Assembly (NCBI GenBank): GCA_014607495.2 | Contig: CP053155.1 | Span: 5,208,001-5,272,000, forward strand | Direction: 5' to 3' | DNA length: 64,000 nucleotides | From: Carposina sasakii | Lineage: Eukaryota; Arthropoda; Insecta; Lepidoptera; Carposinidae | In this document: positions 13,701 through 22,010 of the stretch, in pieces | Numbering within the stretch: the stretch's first letter is position 1 | Layout: each line of letters starts with the position of its first letter | Translations under genes and position numbers: made by a program | Notes under the pieces: generated by a model | Told to the model about the DNA's origin: nothing | The model's input: only the letters and a program-made list of their open reading frames with translations | Database searches by the model: none

Positions 13701-16700
13701 TCAATGATAAGATAGAAATATAATTTGTTGCAAGTAGATACTTATATGCTATTTATTAATCAAATTAAATAATCGATTTTGTATCTCGAATTTTATTGAA
13801 TGCATATTTACTGCGTATGTGCAGTAGAATATGAGAGCAAAAACTGAGAAGGTACTCATCATATAAACGTTTCCAACAAAAACTAAGCAATTTGTAATTG
13901 TAATTAAATTCTATTTAGTTACGAGTAGGTCAAACGTCAAAAACATCCAGGAATTAAGACAAAATTGTTGTGGACGTAATTTTGAAGAACGTCACTATTT
14001 TGTTTTGTGGTAAGGTATGTCAAAACGATAATGAGGTAAAAAAAAACTCAATGCTAAAAGAAAAATGCGATTTAAAACTAACTAACTATCGTCGACAGAA
14101 TGCGCCTTGGACTGATAACCTTTTAGGACCGGAAACAACGCGAATCGATATGGATTATATCGAAACTGATTATGTATTCTAATTCTATACTTGTTGACTT
14201 CTACATATACAGAATGATTTTTTGTCATCAACGTTACTGAAAACTACGGAATCTCCTCATCATCACGATCACTTTTCTTCATGGAAGCATTCCTGGGATG
14301 TGTCTGGTTTCCAAAACATTAGGGTCCAAAGTTGAGTAAATAGACTGCGTTTTTCTGCATAAATTCACATTGACGCGTGTAGCAAGATTTTTTCACGAGA
14401 AATAATTAATATCTGAAAAAACTAGCATAAACACTGGATACTATAAATTTCGCCCGATCAAATAATAAAAAAAATCACATTGTTTCCCAACATTTTTTTG
14501 GCATAAACTTACTTTATTTGATGTATAAAGTACGTACCCTGCAACGAAAAACTATCCTATATACAAGTATATGAGTCTTTCTACAAATAATACAATACAA
14601 AGTCCATAGTACAATCTTGAATCATACAATTGGACTAGAGTGCAAAGTCCATATATTTAAAGAAAAATCTTTGGCTATATACTAAGTATTGGCATAAATT
14701 AAATTACATTCGTCGATTTGTCAAAATGTGCTAATATTTTTATTGATACATGAAATGCCTGATATGTAAAGATCTAATGGCTTCGTAAAATCCAACGTCA
14801 TTTGAATTTAACTACTTATGTCACTAAAACGCTAAAGATAAAGTGACCAAAAATGTTAATTCTACTTTAACTGAATGTCGACTCAGGGAAATCAGAAAGC
14901 TATTGGCTACTTCACCTATTGACACCATCCGAAACATCTTTTGTGCAAATATAGGCAACACCTTGTTATTGTTTTGATCCATTAAATATAAGGGCACCAG
15001 TATTTTCCATCGAAGTGGACATTTTAAAATATTCTTTGAAATTTTCGGAACTGACGATCAGCAAAGTACAAAGTAGAATAGACAAATTATCATGGGGTCG
15101 CCCAGGGCCGTGATATTTATCCATCAATAAAGTTATAGTGAAGAGGAAAATTGAAAACTGACTAGTTATTCCTCCCACGCTATATCCACACGTGGTCATA
15201 AGGTCACATGTACAGGGTTACTACGATGTTAAGATATTTTGAACCTTATGCAGTTCGGTAAAGACTTTGAAACTTACATTGTTATTGTATTGATGCAAAT
15301 TAAGTATTAAGTAATGAAGCATTATGAATTCTTGAAGAGTAGAGTTGCATGCGCCATATATGCTGCATGTGAGGACGTGTGTTAGTAACATGTAAGGTTT
15401 TTCATTACATACGCAATATAATATTTGGAAACGTAGGTAAACATTAGGTATTTTGCAAACACTCCTATGTGTATTCAGTTGTACAACTAAAATGATCAGC
15501 TTTTTTTAGACTGATTCTTCGACCATGAAACCCCTTTTGAAAACCAGCGCTGTTTGCAAGGTAAGCACGCCTATCTTGTCTTAGCAGCATCCAGCTGGAA
15601 AGGGACCCGTTTGGCGATTGCACGTACACGGGATGTGACTTCCACATAGTTCTTCTTTTCATGTCTGCTTCTACCTGTCTACCTACTTCTTTTGATCTGT
15701 AACTATTTCTATTGTCTTGTTCTATGTTGTTTCTGTCCGTGTATGTGTAATTCTCAAATAAAAAACAATTCTATTCAATTAATGGGTACTATGTAAAATT
15801 ACATAGTTTGTTAACCTAACCACCTACAAAAGGTTGTATTCCCAAATGGCCAGGAGCAGTGGCAGCTACTGAAATTTTTAGATGGGAGTTCAAATTTATT
15901 TTTTTAAATTGAGCGCATGCAAAATTACAGTTTGGAAACGCCGCGCGTGATCACTCCCTTAACGAATGAAACTATCCTCACCACAGAATGCTAGCGATGG
16001 GCGTTTATTCAACGAACTAGTCGAATCGACTAGTCTGTCTACATTCGACGATTCAACGGTTTATCGTTCATTCGTAGATTAGTTGAATTCGTGGACTAGT
16101 TGAATTCGTGGACTAGTTGAATTCGTAGACTAGTTGAATTCATAGACGGCTATTTTAAATAGTCCACATTCATTTCGACGAGACCGCGTTGACGCTCGAC
16201 TGTACGGCTTTTGAACGTAGTCGTATAACAGTCGACGAGAATGTGATGAGACGTTGACGCGGTGGTCAAATGAATTAGTCTTTTTACTACCATACTATAA
16301 TACGATATAATAAAATACTACGAATTAATGTGAGCGGCGCTCCAGATTAGGCTAATTTTTCATACGAAATCATCTGTTTCACGCGCCGGCCTATGTCGGT
16401 ATGTCTCTTTCGCACTCATTGAATACAGTACTAGGAATCGTACCAAATTTCGTTTCATTGGAGCGCGATCGCTAGCGCTCTACTCGATACATAAAATTAC
16501 AACTTACTTAAAACGAACGCGTAGACACTATTGTATAAACATAGTAGAATTGAAAGATAATTATAAATATAGAGAAATATAGATTGCCTATGTAATCTTC
16601 GTGGGTGGGAGTGCACTGCACCAGCGCTCCTTAGCACGAGCCGCCAGTGGCCAGGAGATATTCCTACAACCAACGTTTAGCCAGATGTAAGGGATCAGTC

Positions 16701-19700
16701 CCTAGTTAAACCTTCTATATCTGTTACATATAATAAAAATGTAACGGATCGCTGTCTGTACATGGAAGATATATGAGAAAAATATTATAGGAGACCTTTA
16801 TCAACAATAGTACCCAAAAGAATTTTTGTCTGTTTGTCGGTTTGTCTGTGCGTTTGTGCACGCTAATCTCGGAAACAGCTGAATCGATTTCGATGCAATT
16901 TTTAAGGAATATATTGTGACAGGTCCCACTTAGCATAAAGGCTACTTTTATCCCGGGTTAATGTTTTTTTCCCGTATAATTTCGCCAATTTGTTTTTTCT
17001 GTAGTCCACGCGGACGGAATCGCCCATCCACTAATTTTAATTTTAAATAAAAATAATGTCTATGGTTTAATGTAAGAGATATAAAATCAAGCTTAAAATA
17101 AACTCTTCACTACTATAATTTGTGTAATGCATAAATTCCTCAAAATGTTGCATACTAACTGAGGTACCAACATTACTTGAAACGTAAACGACGATTCTGA
17201 CAAAGGGTAAAATCCGATGCTACCTAAACAAACGAAAACATAGCAGTCTCAGAAAATAAACCAAATAAAAATTTTATGAAGAATCTAGATTATGTAGGCA
17301 CTTGAATACCTATACAGGGTGTTTTTTTGTGGCCACCTTTAACGAAAGGTACATACTCTATACATCAAATAAAGTAAGTTTATGACAAAAAAAATGCTGG
17401 GAAATTTTTTTTTAATTACTTGATCTGGCGAAATTTATAGTGTCTAGTGTTTATGTTAGTTTTTTTATAGACAGATATTAATTATTTCTCGTGAAAAAAT
17501 CTTGCTACGCGCGTCTATGTGCATTTATGCAGAAAAACGCAGTCTATTTACTCAACTTTGGACCCTAATATTTTGGAAACCAGACACTTCCCAGGTATCC
17601 ATGGAGAAAAATGATCGTGATGATGAGGAGATTCCGTAGTTTTCGGGAACGTTGACGACCAAAAATCATCCTGTATACAGGGTGTAACAAAAGGGGTATG
17701 TTAAGCGAAAACCTATGAAAATAGCCCACTATAGAGAATCTATTCCCAAAATTTGCGACTCGAAATCAAATGTTTATTTTTACAGTTAGTATGGAGAATT
17801 TCTAAACAAGTCAGACATGTTCATACAATCTTGAAAAATAAACATGTAATTCCGAGTCTTAAATTTTGAGAATAGGTTCTTTATAATGGGCTATATTCGT
17901 AGCTTTTCGCTTAACATACCCTTTTTGTTACACCCTGTATAATCGTGTTTTTATAAGATAGGTATTAAGCATATCTAAAACTTAATGATCGTTAAAAGGA
18001 AAATGCATAAACCAGGTGCCATTAAAGAAACACAAGTACTCAAAACAATAGCAGAAATATAAAAACAAACGAGATTTACATCCATCGGTTGATCACAGAC
18101 GCATTGAATTTAAATTGTTTACGTTTTTATTGTAAAAAAAATGTTCTTTGTTTCTGCTTATTACATTCTGCATACATTATTTGACGCTCGACAATGACTT
18201 TGTTATAGAGCAAAGGTTTATTTCAGATTTAAGGAAATCACTATCTGTACCAGTCTGTAGTGAAATAACTGGTGTAGCTGCAGGGAAGTTCATCTATAGA
18301 CAAGATTACTCGTACTGTAAGGACAATAAATAATAAGGTTACACTAAGGCGAGATGCCCCGATAAAGGAAAGGAAGGTCGATGGAATTGGCTAGTGCCAA
18401 TAGCTCGGAAAATTTTCGAAGAAATGAATGTCGTCACTTATACGAATAGATTAGATATTGTTTATAATGAGACGTGCTAAATACTTGAATAGAGAGATCT
18501 TTACGAAACTGAATAAATATATATGTTGTTGTTTATAATTAATTACCTATTTATAGATGTTTCGGGGACATTTTCAATGTTACTATATAGCGTGGCAGAA
18601 TTTAAAGATCTTTTAATTTGATCATGTTGCATACCTAATCAATCAATAACGTTGCCAAAATAAGAAGAATAAACATGTACCAAAACAGGGGAACGTACTA
18701 CCTACTGTATTAAAACTTCTACAAAAATTCTATAATATTTTACAAATCTAAGTATGATAAAAAAATACCCATTCATTACCAGTATGTACCTATTAAACCA
18801 GTTAATATTTAAATTATCAAAAACGTAATGTTAAGATGGTTGTTATGATTGTAATAACCACATTCGTGGCGTATTCATCACACACAAACCATATATTTTA
18901 AATGTAAAAACATTATGTTTGTACCCCTTATGACAAAACTCAGCAAGGAATAAGGGGTGTCCTCCGAGGAGATGAATATTCAATATCTATTGTAATCTAC
19001 ACTAATATTATAAAGAGGAAAACTTTGTTTGTTTGGTTGTAATGAATAGGCTCAAAAACTACTGGACCGATTTCAAAAATTCTTTCACCGTTAGAATCCT
19101 TATTGGACCTGGATGAACATAGGCTATAAGAATTTCCCGATATTCCCACGGGAAGGCGACCAACGGGAATTCTATATTTTTTACGAAAACCGCTATACAT
19201 ATGAAGCTGAAATCGGGCATATATGTTCATTGGGGACAGCGAGGGAGGACTAAAAACGGATTTCCCGAAATTCCCACGGGAAGGGGACAAACGGGAATTC
19301 ATAGTTTTTACGAAAACCGCTATACATATGAAGCTGAAATCGGGCATATATGTTCATTGGGGACAGCGAGGGAGGACTAAAAACGGATTTCCCGAAATTC
19401 CCACGGGAAGGGGACAAACGGGAATTCATAGTTTTTACGAAAACCGCTATACATATGAAGCTGAAATCGGGCATATATGTTCATTGGGGACAGCGAGGGA
19501 GGACTAAAAACGGATTTCCCGAAATTCCCACGGGAAGGAGACCAACGGGAATTATTTATTTTTTACGAAAACGGTTAAACATGTGAATCTGAAGTTGAGC
19601 ATATATGTTTATTTGGGACCCCGAGGAAGCACTGGGAACGGATTTCCCGAAATTCCCACGGGAAGGGGACAAACGTGAATTAATTTTTTACGACAACCGC

Positions 19701-20168
19701 GATAACATATAGGCTACTTTTTACACTTAACATATAGGCTACTTTTTATTTCTTCTGTAGTCCACGCGGACGGAGTCGCGGGCGTCCACTAGTCTATAAA
19801 TAAAACGGGCTAACATCATGTAAAATAATACAGATAGACGAATGGCAAATATTGAGTTCTGAAAATGAACAAAGTCTGACCAAAATTGGCATGCTATTTT
19901 ATCAATTTATTTCAATTAACTCCAGACAACCACCTTGTTATGGTTATATTATAACTCAGGTTTTGAACACTGATTCATTTGTCATTATTTTAAATTTTAT
20001 ATATAAAACTTACTTTTCTTTAAAGTAGTCCGAAATCTGACTCATCTTCCATAGCACCTGCAGGAGCAGCATCAGCACGATCTGGTTTATCCATGTGTAA
20101 ACTTTGTAACAGCTCTCCATGGTGCCTCCCTCACTCTCCCACAAAAACTTGGACAAAAACTCACTCAT
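1415..20168 (-). CDS. Unrecognised 156-residue protein with one hydrophobic segment (2 exons)
   Basis: The coding exons are 20168-20014 and 1730-1415. Exon 1 is 155 nt and ends in phase 2 at a perfect GTAAGT donor. Exon 2 starts after TTTGTTTCAG with one base that completes a Lys codon, then stays open for 104 codons to TAA. The total is 471 nt. The protein begins MSEFLSKFLWESEGG. Residues 23-40 (VYTWINQIVLMLLLQVLW) are hydrophobic and could be one membrane span or signal anchor. Residues 53-156 are hydrophilic, rich in Ser, Arg and Lys, with many possible phosphorylation sites and no cysteine cluster. Codons in the chosen frame favour C or G at third positions, unlike the surrounding DNA. 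I do not recognise the family and infer no function. The 18,283-bp intron is full of transposons, and a skipped middle exon cannot be excluded because only a phase-neutral one would fit. Start choice: first ATG of this frame, overlapping the stop of an upstream ORF. Confidence 0.62.
2851..3154. repeat. Local duplication, period 185 bp
   Basis: A 120-bp segment at 2851-2970 recurs at 3036-3154 with few changes. It begins CCTTACTCGACTCC and ends TGCCATAAAG. On the minus strand it reads into the dispersed repeat GCTGATGCGGGGCTTTACTAGAATA, seen also at 8841, 24348, 45996 and 52025. It is therefore a doubled fragment of that transposon-derived family. Confidence 0.7.
4873..5167. mobile_element. 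Tigger/pogo-type MITE
   Basis: The terminal inverted repeats are CAGTCGACTCTCGTTAATTC and its complement, and TA flanks both ends (4871-4872 and 5168-5169). The interior repeats AATTCGAA-like words and has no transposase. A CAG start, TA target and CTCGTTAATTCGA-type termini fit a non-autonomous pogo/Tigger-derived element. Confidence 0.75.
5253..5440 (-). pseudogene. LINE C-terminal fragment behind a Helitron-like end
   Basis: Minus-strand translation gives GRPKKCWMDCVREDMRVLG and then ENRYEW-like and CAAPNKW-like stretches (here DNRYEW, CAAPNKW). This is the usual C-terminal tail of arthropod non-LTR retrotransposon proteins. Its 3' side runs into GTCCACTAGT, the end typical of local Helitrons (CTAG at 5253-5256). 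Its 5' side joins a Helitron-type TTCCCACGGGAAAGGG body. It is truncated and non-functional. Confidence 0.5.
5617..5947 (-). mobile_element. Non-autonomous Helitron, both ends present
   Basis: On the minus strand it starts TCTATACATATAATAAAAATG and ends with hairpin CGCGGACGGAGTCGCG, then GGCGTCCACTAG. It sits between A and T. A TC start, subterminal hairpin, CTAG end and A/T target are Helitron hallmarks. It is related to 16720-17034 and carries no ORF. Confidence 0.8.
6418..6451. promoter_or_regulatory. Cluster of three ATCGA motifs
   Basis: There is a perfect TATCGATA at 6418-6425, a partial TATCGAC near 6433, and ATATCGAT near 6443, all within 34 bp. They lie inside the long intron of the minus-strand gene. 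They could mark an internal promoter or enhancer, but no exon is visible next to them. Confidence 0.2.
6456..8460. other. Intron sequence without a recognised feature
   Basis: AT-rich intronic DNA. A small fragment at 7078-7115 (GATTACCTAATTTGCAGTAG) resembles an arm of the 62870-62996 MITE. No ORF or RNA gene is supportable. Confidence 0.5.
8463..8654. mobile_element. Small inverted-repeat element with GC-rich core
   Basis: The ends are GATTCTCATTAGAGCGGGCC and its near-perfect complement (8633-8654), 192 bp in all. The interior holds two copies of a CCGTGCCCCGTCCGGGCC-like word (8526 and 8609 areas). The same GC-rich theme occurs at 36.9-37.25 kb. No coding capacity. Confidence 0.6.
8841..8885. 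repeat. Dispersed repeat GCTGATGCGGGGCTTTACTAG
   Basis: This is one of several copies (24348, 45996, 52025, and the complement near 2880 and 3085). It is a non-coding fragment of a lepidopteran interspersed repeat. Downstream sequence to about 9060 shares words such as AACACAGTCATGTGTAT with 52760-52830. Confidence 0.55.
8886..10784. other. Intron sequence without a recognised feature
   Basis: AT-rich, with short frames only. A frame at 9934-10143 lacks any recognisable domain and is probably chance. Confidence 0.5.
10785..11255. repeat. Element with repeated GGCCATTATTAATA words
   Basis: The word GGCCATTATTAATA or a close variant occurs near 10786, 10806, 10855 and 11237. It is itself partly palindromic (ATTATTAATAAT). 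AAAGTGATTAATCACTTT at 10833-10850 is a perfect palindrome. The middle has a GGCGGCGACCGCCGCC block. It is probably a degraded non-autonomous DNA element, but true termini were not identified. Confidence 0.4.
11274..11500 (-). mobile_element. tRNA-derived SINE, copy 1
   Basis: It is nearly identical to 45684-45920. On the minus strand it has an RNA polymerase III B box, GGTCCTGGGTTCGAATCCC, preceded by GTAGGTAGTGACCCTGCC in the A-box position. It has a non-tRNA body and an A/T-rich tail. The 5' end of this copy is eroded into a TA repeat (11496-11510). Confidence 0.75.
11543..11706 (-). mobile_element. tRNA-headed SINE, family 2, copy 1
   Basis: The minus strand has GGTAGCTCAGTTGGTAAGAG (A box) and GGTCGTGGGTTCCAGTCCC (B box), followed by GAATTTTTTCCATTTC and TTTATTAATAA. 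The same head and flanks occur at 53595-53760, and the 3' part at 58160-58258. The anticodon arm pairs poorly and position 33 is not T, so it is a SINE rather than a working tRNA gene. Confidence 0.7.
12749..12905. mobile_element. MITE family A, truncated copy
   Basis: It begins ACAGAGTGTAAAATAGGGGC and continues CATGTTAAGCGAAATAATA with GAGACTCGAAATCACA. It matches the left half of the full copies at 17675-17941, 34367-34637 and 60684-60944. The right arm is missing. Confidence 0.65.
12906..14204. other. Intron sequence; weak frames only
   Basis: Frames at 13131-13325, 13523-13723 and 13970-14182 are 64-70 codons, lack recognisable domains and are not linked by obvious splice sites. I do not annotate them as genes. 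Confidence 0.45.
14205..14550 (-). mobile_element. MITE family B copy
   Basis: It is the complement of the full copy at 17323-17674 and shares GGAATCTCCTCATCATCACG and ACTTTATTTGATGTATAAAG. One terminus is degraded. It is non-coding. Confidence 0.7.
15655..15780 (+). repeat. Retroelement 3' tail fragment
   Basis: It shares CTACTTCTTTTGATCTGTA and CTGTCCGTGTATGTGTAATT with 52155-52265. Both end in AAATAAAA followed by short TATTC-type repeats. This looks like the 3' end of a LINE or SINE with a simple-repeat tail. Confidence 0.55.
16075..16146. repeat. 17-bp tandem repeat, about 4 copies
   Basis: The unit GTGGACTAGTTGAATTC recurs four times with one or two changes. It lies in a block (16010-16220) rich in ACTAGT and GTCGA words, next to hairpin-like CGAATCGACTAG sequences. 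Confidence 0.75.
16720..17034 (+). mobile_element. Non-autonomous Helitron with both ends
   Basis: It begins TCTGTTACATATAATAAAAA after an A and ends CCATCCACTAA before a T. The subterminal GTCCACGCGGACGGAATCGC is a worn form of the Helitron hairpin. Its body is closely similar to the minus-strand copy at 5617-5947. Confidence 0.78.
17323..17674 (+). mobile_element. MITE family B, complete copy
   Basis: The ends are TACAGGGTGTTTTTTTGTGG and its partner CATCCTGTATA. Other copies lie at 14205-14550, 46091-46437 and 58770-59043, with a fragment at 39480-39540. It has no ORF. It abuts a family A copy with no spacer. Confidence 0.75.
17675..17941. mobile_element. MITE family A, complete copy with long inverted arms
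   Basis: The termini are TACAGGGTGTAACAAAAGGG and its complement TTGTTACACCCTGTA. The two arms of about 100 bp mirror each other (TATGTTAAGCGAAA against TTTTCGCTTAACATA). TA lies at both edges. It is non-coding and non-autonomous. Confidence 0.8.
18996..19792 (+). mobile_element. Helitron (Lep1-like) containing a minisatellite
   Basis: It begins TCTACACTAATATTATAAAG after an A and ends CGCGGACGGAGTCGCG, GGCGTCCACTAG before a T. The TC start, terminal hairpin, CTAG end and A|T target are all present. The 5' ACTAATATTATAAAGAGG sequence is the classic start of lepidopteran non-autonomous Helitrons. The core is a tandem repeat with a 127-bp unit. Confidence 0.85.
19130..19690 (+). repeat. 127-bp minisatellite inside the Helitron
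   Basis: The landmark ACGGGAATT recurs five times at 127-bp spacing (about 19160, 19287, 19414, 19541 and 19668). The three middle units are almost identical and the outer ones diverged. Single related units occur at 3810-3850, 5455-5490 and 44780-44830. Because 127 is not a multiple of 3, the open frames across it are artefacts. Confidence 0.9.
20014..20168 (-). CDS. Exon 1 of the unrecognised 156-residue gene
   Basis: This exon encodes residues 1-51 plus two bases of codon 52. The donor is GTAAGT (plus-strand ACTTAC at 20008-20013). A second in-frame ATG lies at codon 17, just before the hydrophobic segment. The start codon sits in a GGATGAG context and overlaps an upstream ORF's TGA. Confidence 0.62.
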
Positions 20169-20437
20169 CCGTAACTCTGTCCTCTATTACCAAGTATAAT
20201 CTGTGGTATATTCAAATTTGATAGTTCAAATTTAACAACACACACGTCCCCTTCACTGTTTGAATTATTTAAAAATTTTCGTTCGAGAATCCGTCTCGAC
20301 GTGCAACACAGCGTGTATTCAAGGGTAGTTTGCCGGCTTATCGATAGAATCGACCGAAATAGCGAGCGAACGATTCGTTTGACCGCACTCTGTAGTCGGT
20401 GCAAGCGTACTGGGGACGGCTCGACCGACTCGGCCAT
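20165..20437 (-). CDS. Possible 90-codon upstream ORF with ATGA overlap
   Basis: A true ATG at 20437 opens a 90-codon frame beginning MAESVEPSPVRLHRLQ and rich in Arg early on. It ends at TGA 20167-20165, so its stop shares two bases with the ATG of the main coding sequence (ATGA). If transcribed as one leader, main-frame translation would need leaky scanning or reinitiation. A DRE motif lies inside it at 20339-20346, and transcription may start downstream of that, in which case this ORF is not in the mRNA. No homology was recognised. Confidence 0.3.
   Translation of the reverse strand: MAESVEPSPVRLHRLQSAVKRIVRSLFRSILSISRQTTLEYTLCCTSRRILERKFLNNSNSEGDVCVVKFELSNLNIPQIILGNRGQSYG
20339..20346. 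promoter_or_regulatory. DRE-like motif upstream of the 156-residue gene
   Basis: This is a perfect TATCGATA palindrome, 171 bp upstream of the main ATG. TATCGATA is the DREF-binding core-promoter element common in insect genes, usually within about 100 bp of the transcription start. Its location fits a promoter for the minus-strand gene, but one motif alone is weak proof. Confidence 0.4.
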
Positions 20438-21605
20438 GAGAATTCCACTACGCTAAATGACGAAAGATGACTCAGTTGTATCGAGTGTTTATTTGATATC
20501 TCGCTCGGAATGTGAGCGACCCGACTGCTCCCTGCCTTCGTAGCTATGCAAGGGACGTCCTTTTGTTGTTTTTATAGTGCATTTTGTTTTTGTTATACTT
20601 AGCAGCAGGGCTGAGCTGGGACAGATGTTTCATTAAAATCTGTGTCACATTAATCTTTCGTGGTTCAATAACATTATCTCGTTTTGTGTGCAAATTTTCC
20701 TTCTAGATTATCAAAACTCGATATCTAATCAATAACGTATCATCTAACCGGAAACTATTATTACCGATATACCTACATATAGGTACCTATAGGCTACCTA
20801 TAGGCTCAACTTGGTAAGGACACGTTGTACCGCCAGTTTCCTAATTCAGTCGATTTGCTATGTTGACGATATTAACAGTAATTTAATGAACGCCAAGCTA
20901 AGTGACAAGTTGTTAACAGTAAGCAACTTCTGTAACGACGGTCAATGTCAATTAACTAATAAAAACAAGTTCTAATCTTATGATAAATGAAGTGCCCCCC
21001 TAGAAGTTAAGGTTTTTGATATAAGGTTTAAAATGGATAAAATTGCTTTTATTTATAAGTAAGTACCTAGGCACGTACAAAATTATTAAAAAAACATTGC
21101 GGCGGTGCTACAATTTAATAGTCAGTTTAGCGCTAGTGGAACCCCACAAACAAAGTAATCAGATTACTGCTTCTCTATGAACAAGATTTACTAAATATAA
21201 TAAGCAGAAATAAAACAACAGTAGGTATTAAAAATAAATTAACACCGACGGCTGTAGACATCGCCGAAATAATTTGGAAACATTCGACTTCATGGAACAG
21301 TCGATTAAAAAGCAATTGCTCTTAATTGACATACCTTATACAATATTTAAAGTTTAAATTGTACCTGTAAGTAAAACACCTTTTGAATACTGACGAAGCA
21401 CTAAATGATTCATCATTACAAACACGTTACATACTACGTAAAGTATTCCACGATGACTTAATGGTATTAATATCAACAAACAGAGCTGCTTTCTTGGGCA
21501 TGATTGTACATACAAGTCTCCTGAAGTGACTAAGGATATTCCCTAAATTTTGTTTGCCTTGGGCTAGGGTAGAGAAGGCTGAGAGCGATATTATTATGAT
21601 GATTC
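20438..21605. other. Upstream region of the 156-residue gene
   Basis: The first few hundred bases should hold the promoter. No gene or clear repeat was recognised apart from scattered TACCTATAGG words near 20780. Confidence 0.45.
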
Positions 21606-21668
21606 TTTTTCTTCTTCAGCCTATTGCAGTCCACTGCTGGACGTAGGCCTCCCGCAGGGCACGCCATT
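21606..21668 (-). mobile_element. SINE tail fragment (family F)
   Basis: It contains AGCCTATTGCAGTCCACTGC and TGGACGTAGGCCTCC, the complement of the shared SINE/LINE tail. Only the tail is present. Confidence 0.65.
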
Positions 21669-21961
21669 ATTATGATTATAAATGTTAAATAACTAGACAA
21701 ACTTGCAAAGAATTTCTTTCACTGCAATTTCATTCAGTCCACTCTAGAAAATTCTTGATTTAGGAGTGAATGATACTCGTATTTGTGTTGAAAGAAATGG
21801 TTTGCATTCCCTTTGTTACACATGAATCTTTACTATGAATCTGCACTAACTATAAGCTATCTTAGGAGACAATTCTGATTAATGACAACAAATTTTAATA
21901 TCATGCACGGATTGGTGTAAATCTATGAGGTTTCAGGCCCTTTACTAATAGTATATACATA

Positions 21962-22010
21962 CACACCTACATATATAATGACGCCTTTATTCCTTACGGG
22001 GTAATATTAT
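21962..22010 (-). mobile_element. LINE 3' terminus fragment
   Basis: The complement reads TACCCCGTAAGGAATAAAGG and CGTCATTATATATGTAGGT, matching the 3' end of the LINE at 47085-48500. It is a very short remnant. Confidence 0.5.

Noticed and set aside
13970..14182. 70-codon frame ending in LGPETTRIDMDYIETDYVF
   Set aside because: It reads like protein but opens with a non-ATG codon, has no family likeness and no supporting exon signals.
19223..19586. Overlapping open frames with repeated peptide DSEGGLKTDFPKFPREGDKR
   Set aside because: They are translations of the 127-bp minisatellite in a Helitron, with the unit not divisible by 3 and frames open on both strands.
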